Part shown: in pieces, positions 1 through 5,507 of the stretch
How positions within the stretch are numbered: the stretch's first letter is position 1
Layout: each line of letters begins with the position of its first letter
Origin: Verrucomicrobiota bacterium
Lineage (GTDB): Bacteria; Verrucomicrobiota; Verrucomicrobiia; Chthoniobacterales; UBA10450
DNA: 14,381 nt
Assembly: GCA_003218615.1 (NCBI GenBank)
Contig: QHOD01000069.1
Coordinates: 1-14,381, forward strand
Direction of reading: 5' to 3'
Notes under the pieces: model-generated
Told to the model about the DNA's origin: nothing
The model's database searches: none
Seen by the model: the letters and a program-made list of their open reading frames with translations, nothing else
Made by a program: the position numbers and the translations under genes

Positions 1-411
1 CCGGCGTTTCCGCGCCTTCGTCAATCCGACAAGGTCGAGCAATTCATTTATGCGATTTTTCAATCGAGCGCCTTTCAGCCCGCAAAGCCGTCCGAAAAAA
101 CGCAGCGTTTCTTCCCCAGTAAGATATTTGTAAAAATAAGGATTCTCCGGCAGAAAACCGACTGCTTCCCTGCTTTTAACCAGACGGCTATCGCGGCCGA
201 AAATTTCGGTGCAGCCACGCGTTGGCGAAACAAGGCCAAGAATAATTTTGAGAGTTGTGCTCTTCCCGGAGCCATTTGGACCGAGCAGTCCGTAAACTTC
301 CCCGGGCTCCACGCGAAGATCGAGATCGCGCACTGCGACAATCGGCTGTCGATGGAAAGGAACGGGAAAAATTTTCGTCAGGCCACGAACAGCAACAGCG
401 GGATCACTCAT
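1..411 (-). CDS. ABC transporter ATP-binding protein (partial, C-terminus missing)
   Basis: The reading frame runs without a stop from the ATG at 411-409 to the window edge, giving the first 137 residues of an ATP-binding cassette protein. Residues 24-43 carry the typical 'AVRDLDLRVEPGEVYGLLG' strand region, and the Walker A loop GPNGSGKST lies at 44-52. The Q-loop region reads GFLPENPYFYKYLTGEE, a form common in ATPases of ABC-2-type exporters (the GldA/CcmA-like group). The signature motif, Walker B and the C-terminal half lie outside the window. The start codon overlaps the end of the acylphosphatase gene by 8 bp with no clear Shine-Dalgarno sequence, so it is probably translated by coupling. 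The family call is firm; substrate and membrane partner cannot be told from here. Confidence 0.93.
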   Translation of the reverse strand, partial: MSDPAVAVRGLTKIFPVPFHRQPIVAVRDLDLRVEPGEVYGLLGPNGSGKSTTLKIILGLVSPTRGCTEIFGRDSRLVKSREAVGFLPENPYFYKYLTGEETLRFFGRLCGLKGARLKNRINELLDLVGLTKARKRR

Positions 412-679
412 GGCGAATTTCAAAACCGCGGGCGATGACCGGGTTTTCCAATTTGTTTTCGGTTTGCTTGCGAATATGCGCGCGGAGTTCACTCTGCGCG
501 ACAGCATCGAGGAACGCGCGCACTTCCTCGTCCTTTCCGTTAATCTGGAGCTCCACGCGACCGTCTGCCAGGTTGCGGACCCAGCCAGTAAGGTCGAAAC
601 CTTTGGCGATGTGTCGTACAGACCAGCGGAAGCCGACACCCTGAACGTAACCTTCGTAAAATACCTGGAGCGAAATCAT
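404..679 (-). CDS. acyP: Acylphosphatase
   Basis: A 91-residue protein, the standard length for acylphosphatase, which hydrolyses the carboxyl-phosphate bond of acyl phosphates in the cytoplasm. The phosphate-binding loop YVQGVGFRW is near the N-terminus (residues 11-19), including the catalytic Arg of the VGFR motif. The second signature GWVRNLADGRVE (residues 32-43) contains the conserved catalytic Asn. Motif spacing and the alpha/beta single-domain size fit the family throughout. Its last codons overlap the start of the ABC ATPase gene (CATGAGTGA), so the two are co-transcribed. Its cellular substrate and its link to the transporter are unknown; the association may be only operonic. Confidence 0.95.
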   Translation of the reverse strand: MISLQVFYEGYVQGVGFRWSVRHIAKGFDLTGWVRNLADGRVELQINGKDEEVRAFLDAVAQSELRAHIRKQTENKLENPVIARGFEIRHE

Positions 680-784
680 CCTCGTTCGATTTTAGCAAAG
701 GAGTGAGCGCGCGAAAGTGCGCTTCGCATCCGGCAGGTGTAACCGCGTTAGCGTGGCGCTTCGCGAAGTGAAGAGACAACAGGT

Positions 785-1219
785 CTATTTATACGAATAA
801 ACGAGACAGAAGCTGCCCTCCTGGCCTTCCACCAGATCGACCGAGACGAAGTACTGACCGCTGTTTGCCGGCGCAAAGCCAGCGGCGGCCTTTTCCCCGG
901 CATCATAGCCTTCAGTAGTGACTCGCTTTCCGGTCTCATCATAAACGCTCACTGCAATTTTTTTGGCCGGCGCCGTGGCGCCGGCAGAGAACCAGTACTG
1001 ATTTCCCGCATAGAGATTCACGGCGACGAGGGCATGATCGTGCGGCTTAACCTGCCCACACCAATGGCCATCCCGGACTTTGAAGCCGTCGTTTGCAAAT
1101 GCTCCGGCAACATCGAGTGCGGCTTTGCGCGCCTGCACTTCGGTATCCGTCTCCGCGCGCGCAGAGATACCGGCGGCCACGACAAAGATCGACAGAAAAA
1201 TCGGGAAGCCGCGTTTCAT
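785..1219 (-). CDS. Small exported protein of unknown function, beta-rich
   Basis: A 144-residue protein with a clear signal peptide: Lys/Arg at positions 2-3, a hydrophobic core FPIFLSIFVVAAGI and a likely signal-peptidase I site after ARA (about residue 22). The mature part has alternating hydrophobic strands (ALVAVNLYAGNQYWFSAG, IAVSVYDETGKRV, GQYFVSVDLVEG), resembling in general pattern the beta-sandwich domains of the pre-peptidase C-terminal type, but I do not recognise a family. Two cysteines (in HWCGQV and SFCLVY) could form a disulfide in the periplasm. Its ATG overlaps the stop of the upstream gene by 4 bp (ATGA), so the pair is translationally coupled. Function unknown. Confidence 0.8.
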   Translation of the reverse strand: MKRGFPIFLSIFVVAAGISARAETDTEVQARKAALDVAGAFANDGFKVRDGHWCGQVKPHDHALVAVNLYAGNQYWFSAGATAPAKKIAVSVYDETGKRVTTEGYDAGEKAAAGFAPANSGQYFVSVDLVEGQEGSFCLVYSYK

Positions 1220-2028
1220 TTCTCGATAGTCTTGCTTTCTATCTTCTCCATCACCTTTCCGACTGCTTCGTTCACCTTTCGCACTTCATCAGCGCTGGGC
1301 GCCTTGCCGGCCGGGAAGGAAACGAGCTTCTCAATCCCGGTGAGTTGTTCGCTCACATCTCTGAGCAGCGGTTCGCTGCGCAGTTGTGGTGAGATTTCAT
1401 TAATTTTCGACTTCATGAAACTAACGAGCGCCGGCTGCCGCAGAACTTTCGCGCTGCGTTCGTCGTAGTTTTGCATGATCGCTCCGCTGACTACTTGTGT
1501 GCCGCGAATCCAACCGCCAAGACAAAGCAGGATCACCAGATCCTGGTCGCTGTGGGACTGCATCGACGATTTGACTTCGTTTTGCGTCGCTTCCAGTTCT
1601 TCCTGCAACGTGTCCCACTCGTCGTTCTCGGCGAATTCGTTGATGCTGTTGCCGCGGCGGAGCAGGTTCTCACTTACTCCGAGCGCTTTGGCGAGCTTGA
1701 TGATGTCTGATCCGATATTTTTGACTTGCTGGCTGTCCTTCGCTTCGACGGCAATAAAGCCATCGGCGATCAAGCCGCCGAGGTTGAGTGCGATTTGCGC
1801 GCGATTGCGATACGTCATTGGCATTGGTCCGCGATACTGGCCGGACCAGTTTGTTTTGCCCGGCTTCTCGAGGGCTGCGAAGAGCTCGCCCGGCGTCGGG
1901 ATGCTGATGGAATCGCTTCTGGCCGCTTTGGCGAGTTGATCAGCAGGCAGCCGGCCCGTCTCAGCGCCCGTAGCGGCAAGAATCATCGCCGTCAGGCTAA
2001 TAGCGCCCAATCTCGTTAACCGAATCAT
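1216..2028 (-). CDS. Exported, mainly helical protein of unknown function
   Basis: A 270-residue protein starting with a signal peptide (Arg at 3 and 6, hydrophobic stretch LGAISLTAMILAATGA, cleavage probably near residue 20-22). The mature part is predicted helical and charged, with a hydrophobic segment (DLVILLCLGGWIRGTQVVSG) around residues 165-185 that looks more like a buried helix than a membrane span. No catalytic motif is visible. It is the first gene of a minus-strand pair with the small beta-rich exported protein (ATGA overlap), suggesting the two products act together in the periplasm. It is divergent from eno. I do not recognise the family. Confidence 0.8.
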   Translation of the reverse strand: MIRLTRLGAISLTAMILAATGAETGRLPADQLAKAARSDSISIPTPGELFAALEKPGKTNWSGQYRGPMPMTYRNRAQIALNLGGLIADGFIAVEAKDSQQVKNIGSDIIKLAKALGVSENLLRRGNSINEFAENDEWDTLQEELEATQNEVKSSMQSHSDQDLVILLCLGGWIRGTQVVSGAIMQNYDERSAKVLRQPALVSFMKSKINEISPQLRSEPLLRDVSEQLTGIEKLVSFPAGKAPSADEVRKVNEAVGKVMEKIESKTIEK

Positions 2029-2183
2029 CGTTCAGACTATCCGTGCCTCTGGCAAATTGCCAATTGGAATCTCGGCCGCAACAAACAAACGCAGATGGGG
2101 CGAAGGATTTCGCGACGGGGTGAGGGATGCGAAAAGGTCATTTGCCTGGTTCTGCGAAAGCTGTTCTAATCGGCTCGAAACGT
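2029..2183. promoter_or_regulatory. Divergent promoter region with eno promoter
   Basis: This 155-bp gap separates the minus-strand exported-protein pair from eno. For eno, TTGCCT (2142-2147) and TCTAAT (2165-2170) are spaced 17 bp and fit a sigma70-type promoter at 4/6 and 5/6 positions. Transcription would begin about 6-8 nt before the ATG at 2184, giving an almost leaderless mRNA, which agrees with the absence of a Shine-Dalgarno sequence. A weaker minus-strand candidate is TTGGCA (2063-2058), 16 bp from GATAGT (2041-2036). Two small palindromes, GGCAA-A-TTGCC (2051-2061) and CCAATTGG (2060-2067), lie in the minus-strand promoter and could be an operator. All are pattern matches only. Confidence 0.35.
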
Positions 2184-3467
2184 ATGGCCCATACCGGCAT
2201 CACCAAAATCTTTGCTCGCGAGATTTTGGATTCACGCGGCAATCCGACGATCGAGGTGGATGTGGGCGTGGAAAGCGGCGCGCTGGGGCGGGCGGCGATT
2301 CCAAGCGGGGCGAGCACCGGTGAGCATGAAGCATGGGAATTGCGCGACGGCGACGAAAGCCGGTTCGGCGGCAAAGGTGTGAAGAAAGCAGTCGCCAATG
2401 TGAACGAGAAGATCGCGCCGGCACTCAAAGGCTGGGATGCGCGCGACCAAAGAAAGATCGACAACAAACTGATCGAGCTTGACGGCACGCCGAACAAAAC
2501 GCATCTGGGCGCAAACGCGCTGCTGGGAGTTTCACTGGCGGTGGCGCACGCTGCCGCGGCTGCGGAAAATCTTTCGCTGTTTCGTTATCTCGGCGGACCC
2601 GAGGCAAGAGTCTTGCCCGTGCCGATGATGAACATCTTAAACGGCGGCGCGCACTCGGATGCGCCGATCGATTTTCAGGAATTCATGATTGTGCCGCGCG
2701 GAGCGCCTGCGTTTTCGGAAGCGCTGCGTTACGGCGCGGAAGTTTTTCACGCGCTTAAATCGGTCCTGAAAGATCGACATCTTTCCACGGCGATTGGCGA
2801 CGAAGGCGGATTTGCGCCGCAGCTCGATTCCGCCGAGGACGCGCTGGAATCGATTGCGACGGCGATTAAGAAAGCCGGTTACAAGCTCGGCGAACAGATT
2901 TTTATTGCGCTCGATCCGGCCGCATCGGAGTTCTACGACAGCGAGAACGGCGTTTATGTTTTCAGGAAATCGGATGGCTCACAGAAAACCGCCGAAGAAT
3001 TGATCGAGTACTATGCCGATCTTTGCGCACGATTTCCGATTATTTCGATTGAGGATGGGTGCGCGGAAGACGATTGGGCGGGCTGGAAAAAATTGACCGC
3101 ACAGCTCGGCGACAAAATTCAGCTGGTGGGAGACGATGTCTTTGTCACCAACGTTGAATTTCTCCGCAAAGGAATTGCCGAACACGTGGCGAATTCGATT
3201 TTGATCAAGGTGAACCAGATCGGCACCCTCACCGAAACACTGGCGACGATTGATCTGGCCAAGGAAAATAATTATTCCACCGTGATCAGCCATCGCTCCG
3301 GCGAAACGGAAGACGCCACCATTGCCGACATCGCGGTTGCCACGAACGCCGGCCAAATCAAGACTGGATCGCTTAGCCGCAGCGATCGGATGGCAAAATA
3401 CAATCAGCTGCTGCGAATCGAAGAAGAACTTGGTGACAAAGCCGTGTACGGCGGTAAGATGCGCTGA
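2184..3467 (+). CDS. eno: Enolase (phosphopyruvate hydratase)
   Basis: Cytoplasmic glycolytic enzyme converting 2-phosphoglycerate to phosphoenolpyruvate. The 427-residue length is typical. Visible family landmarks are the N-terminal AREILDSRGNPTIEVDV, the mobile loop SGASTGEHEA (41-50), the DFQEF acid E166, GDEGGFAP with E207, Mg ligands D244 (ALDPAA), E290 (SIEDG) and D317 (VGDD), catalytic lysines K342 (ILIKVNQIGT) and K393 (GQIKTG), and the loop SHRSGETED. All key residues are present. An in-frame ATG at 2127 would add 19 residues, but it lies upstream of a good promoter match and the family begins near the ATG at 2184, so 2184 is chosen. It is followed immediately by an ftsB-like gene, an association seen in many bacteria. 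Confidence 0.98.
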   Translation: MAHTGITKIFAREILDSRGNPTIEVDVGVESGALGRAAIPSGASTGEHEAWELRDGDESRFGGKGVKKAVANVNEKIAPALKGWDARDQRKIDNKLIELDGTPNKTHLGANALLGVSLAVAHAAAAAENLSLFRYLGGPEARVLPVPMMNILNGGAHSDAPIDFQEFMIVPRGAPAFSEALRYGAEVFHALKSVLKDRHLSTAIGDEGGFAPQLDSAEDALESIATAIKKAGYKLGEQIFIALDPAASEFYDSENGVYVFRKSDGSQKTAEELIEYYADLCARFPIISIEDGCAEDDWAGWKKLTAQLGDKIQLVGDDVFVTNVEFLRKGIAEHVANSILIKVNQIGTLTETLATIDLAKENNYSTVISHRSGETEDATIADIAVATNAGQIKTGSLSRSDRMAKYNQLLRIEEELGDKAVYGGKMR

Positions 3468-3833
3468 GTGGATCACAGTTACGCCGATTTCCGCGCGCGC
3501 CGCGAAGCCACCGTCTGGCAGCGGCTCAACCGCATTCTTCGCGTTCTGCTGCTGCTCGCCATCTGGCTGGTGATCGTGAGCCTGTTCGTTCCCCCTTACA
3601 AAAAACTGGTGCAAAGCCGGGCCGAGATCGATGATCTGCAACAACACGTAAACGAGCGGCAGAGTTTGCTTTCGCGTCAAACTCGCGAGGTCAATCTTCT
3701 CAAGACCGACGTGACATATTTGGAAACGATTGCGCGCGACCGGCTCGATCTGATGAAGGAGGGTGAAACCGTTTTTCGTCTCGAGCTGGCCCACGCCGCA
3801 AAACCGAAAATCGGCGATTCCGTGCGCAAGTAG
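3468..3833 (+). CDS. ftsB: FtsB/DivIC-type cell-division (septum formation initiator) protein
   Basis: A 121-residue bitopic membrane protein with a short basic cytoplasmic N-terminus (RARREATVWQRLNR), one transmembrane helix at about residues 23-41 (ILRVLLLLAIWLVIVSLFV) and a periplasmic coiled coil at about 45-82 with many Glu/Gln/Leu. It then reads YLETIARDRLDLMKEGETVFRL, matching the conserved 'E..AR..L.M.K.GE.v' end of the FtsB/DivIC family, whose members bridge FtsL and FtsQ in the divisome. The start is a GTG directly after the TGA of eno, with no gap, so it is probably translated by coupling. The family assignment is firm. Naming it ftsB rather than divIC rests on gene order, since eno-ftsB neighbourhoods are common. 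Confidence 0.88.
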   Translation: MDHSYADFRARREATVWQRLNRILRVLLLLAIWLVIVSLFVPPYKKLVQSRAEIDDLQQHVNERQSLLSRQTREVNLLKTDVTYLETIARDRLDLMKEGETVFRLELAHAAKPKIGDSVRK

Positions 3834-3860
3834 CTGGCGATGCTGCGTGTTGAAAGATCG

Positions 3861-3901
3861 GAGGGTTGAAGCGGCGTTTCCCAGAAACGCCCTCAACTCT
3901 C
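3861..3901. terminator. REP-like palindrome between convergent genes, possible bidirectional terminator
   Basis: A perfect hairpin GGCGTTTC-cca-GAAACGCC (3873-3891) is extended by an outer arm GAGGGTTGA / TCAACTCTC with one mismatch. It lies 27 bp after the ftsB stop and touches the stop codon of the convergent surface gene at 3902-3900, so it could end both transcripts. No T-run follows on either strand, so it may instead be a REP element that acts in mRNA stability. The same core hairpin recurs at 12958-12976. Confidence 0.55.
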
Positions 3902-5156
3902 AGCTGCGAACTACCAGCTTCCGCAGTCTGCGTCGTTGCGTATAAGCGAGCGCAGCGACGGCCAGCGCGCCGCCGATCCATGTGCTGGGCTCCGGAACAA
4001 CCACCAGCGGAGTCAGCACGACGTCGTTGCCTGTGCCCCCAACGTAAGTGATGCTAAAAGTGTCACCTCCAGACGTGACGGTCGCTCCTTCGGGTAAACC
4101 GGCAAACATCCCGACGACCGCGTCGCTGCCGTCATTGTTTATAATCGTCAATTGCTGCCCGACAGTTATTGTCCCCCCAACTGTGATCACCAGATTGCTG
4201 CCGGTAAGCGTGACCAACCCGGTCACGTTGAGTTGGTCATATTGGGTGCCCGCAGTCGTGCCGTTGATATCGACAAGAAAATTGGAGCCGGATGCCAGGG
4301 TGAGCGCGCCGGTGTTCAGAATCGCGGTGGTATTGCCGCCATTTCCTGGCGCAATGTTTGCTCCCGAACCGACAGTGACTGTGCCGCCGATGGTGCCCGT
4401 TCCCCCAAGCGTCGTGCCGCCGCCGCTGACAGTCACAGTAGTGGGGCCATTGGCCGTCGACTGATCGCCATTTAGTAAGAGTGTCCCCTCGAGCGCCTGC
4501 GTTGTGCCTTGGTAGGTATTCTTACCGGTCAGGGTCAATGTTCCGGTGCCGCTCTTGGCGAGCGATGAGGAGGGGGCGCCACCGGTGATCTTTCCACTCA
4601 TTAAGGTATTTCCGCTGCCGCTGACGGTAAGGGTCTGGCCGTTGAGATCTACCACGCCGCTGACAGTGAGAAGGTTACTGGAATTGTTCGCCCAGCCTTG
4701 GGAATTTACGATCCTTGTGTCGCAAGCGATCGTTAGCGTGAACGCGCTGCTGTTATCAACCAGGACACCAAGGTTAGCGTTGCCATTAATCGTATTGCCT
4801 TGCAGCATGAGCAAGTGGGCGCCGCCAACCGTGACATCCTGCCCGACGGGATCTGTCATCCAGAGACCGCCGACGGTCTCAGAGGTAGTCAAGGTCGGCT
4901 GATTAGTAAAAGTGCCGTTGAAAACGGCATTATCTGTGCCCGTTGGAACGCCAGTAGGGTTCCAGTTGGTGCTTGTGCCCCATGTCGTGCTCGTTGTCCC
5001 AGTCCATTCGATGTCCTGCCCTGCGCCGACCGCGGATTCATTCGCGATCAAGACCGTAACGGCAATCGCCAAAACCAGCAGAGCTTTGAATGACCGATCT
5101 TTCCGGATCGATTCTTCATCATCTACAAAGGCGATAAGCGGGCGATTGTTAGTCAT
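3900..5156 (-). CDS. PATR-repeat, PEP-CTERM surface protein (surface A) with a response-regulator-derived N-terminus
   Basis: A 418-residue secreted protein. Residues 1-18 (M-T-N-N-R-P then IAFVDDEE.IR) match the start of the receiver domains encoded at 11598 and 12174. A hydrophobic signal segment FKALLVLAIAVTVLIANESAVGA (about residues 23-45) follows. The passenger starts with a W-rich 'TGTTSTTWGTSTNWNPTG' region and continues as glycine/threonine-rich beta-strand repeats of the autotransporter-associated (PATR) type (SGTGTLTLTGKNTYQGTT). The end is a PEP-CTERM signal: VPEPSTW, a short hydrophobic helix (IGGALAVAALAY) and RRR, the substrate form for exosortase. No beta-barrel is present. 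An ATG at 5174 would add six residues, but homology with the regulator genes places the start at 5156. No in-frame ATG or GTG lies between residue 1 and the signal peptide. The role, probably adhesive or matrix-forming, is inferred. Confidence 0.85.
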   Translation of the reverse strand: MTNNRPLIAFVDDEESIRKDRSFKALLVLAIAVTVLIANESAVGAGQDIEWTGTTSTTWGTSTNWNPTGVPTGTDNAVFNGTFTNQPTLTTSETVGGLWMTDPVGQDVTVGGAHLLMLQGNTINGNANLGVLVDNSSAFTLTIACDTRIVNSQGWANNSSNLLTVSGVVDLNGQTLTVSGSGNTLMSGKITGGAPSSSLAKSGTGTLTLTGKNTYQGTTQALEGTLLLNGDQSTANGPTTVTVSGGGTTLGGTGTIGGTVTVGSGANIAPGNGGNTTAILNTGALTLASGSNFLVDINGTTAGTQYDQLNVTGLVTLTGSNLVITVGGTITVGQQLTIINNDGSDAVVGMFAGLPEGATVTSGGDTFSITYVGGTGNDVVLTPLVVVPEPSTWIGGALAVAALAYTQRRRLRKLVVRS

Positions 5157-5507
5157 CTGCGATAGCAATCCCAAGGCGATTTTTTTTGAGCAGAAACAAT
5201 GGCCGCAGGATAATTTGCAGAGGCAGAACGTGCTATTGGACCTTAGGCCAATATGGTAGCGCGACCTGAGCTTCCCCTTGGCTTGCCTGCCGTGGCACGA
5301 GCGAAGTCAAACGGGGGCGCGCCGAATCTTCGTTATCTTGATTGCCTTCTGTAAAAGTTTTTTCCCGGAATGGGACAATTCACACACAAGGCAACCCGCC
5401 TTGGCCGATCGCTTCCGGCGCGACAAGCGAACAGAGCGAAGGTGTGACGACCGTTGCAGCGGTGACGCGGCGAAGGGTTGAGGCGGCGGTTCCCAGACTA
5501 TCAACTC
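5157..5507. other. Intergenic region between the two surface genes
   Basis: This 351-bp gap holds no convincing gene; the short frames here lack family features. Near the surface A start it keeps a copy of the palindrome found upstream of the response regulators (5234-5253) and, just beyond, a remnant of the adjoining REP-like block (GGTAG then CGCGACC, 5255-5266). At its other end, next to the surface B stop, is a decayed version of the 3861-3901 palindrome (5475-5507: GTTGA arm, GGCGGTTC-cca-GA, TCAAC arm). In between, a T6 tract (5350-5355) precedes a small inverted repeat TCCC-ggaat-GGGA on the plus strand; I assign it no role. Confidence 0.6.
5234..5253. promoter_or_regulatory. Putative operator palindrome upstream of surface A
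   Basis: TATTGGAC-CTTA-GGCCAATA forms an imperfect palindrome (7 of 8 arm positions pair). It shares the centre CTTA and the TTGGAC/CCA arms with the two identical sites upstream of RR1 and RR2. It lies 77 bp before the ATG at 5156, against 34 bp for the RR1 copy. Surrounding 5'-leader sequence differs between the genes while the palindrome is kept, which suggests a protein-binding site. The natural candidate ligand is the LuxR-type domain of RR3 or RR2; this is inference. Confidence 0.5.

Noticed and set aside
75..341. An 88-codon minus-strand frame at the left edge
   Set aside because: It is out of frame with the ABC ATPase, whose Walker A and flanking motifs clearly define the coding frame here.
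2127..2183. Extended enolase start at 2127
   Set aside because: It would add 19 residues not seen in the family and would begin upstream of the best promoter match; the ATG at 2184 fits the usual N-terminus.
2979..3896. A 305-codon minus-strand open frame opposite eno and ftsB
   Set aside because: It lies wholly antisense to two well-supported genes, shows no domain or signal feature, and reflects codon bias of the plus strand.
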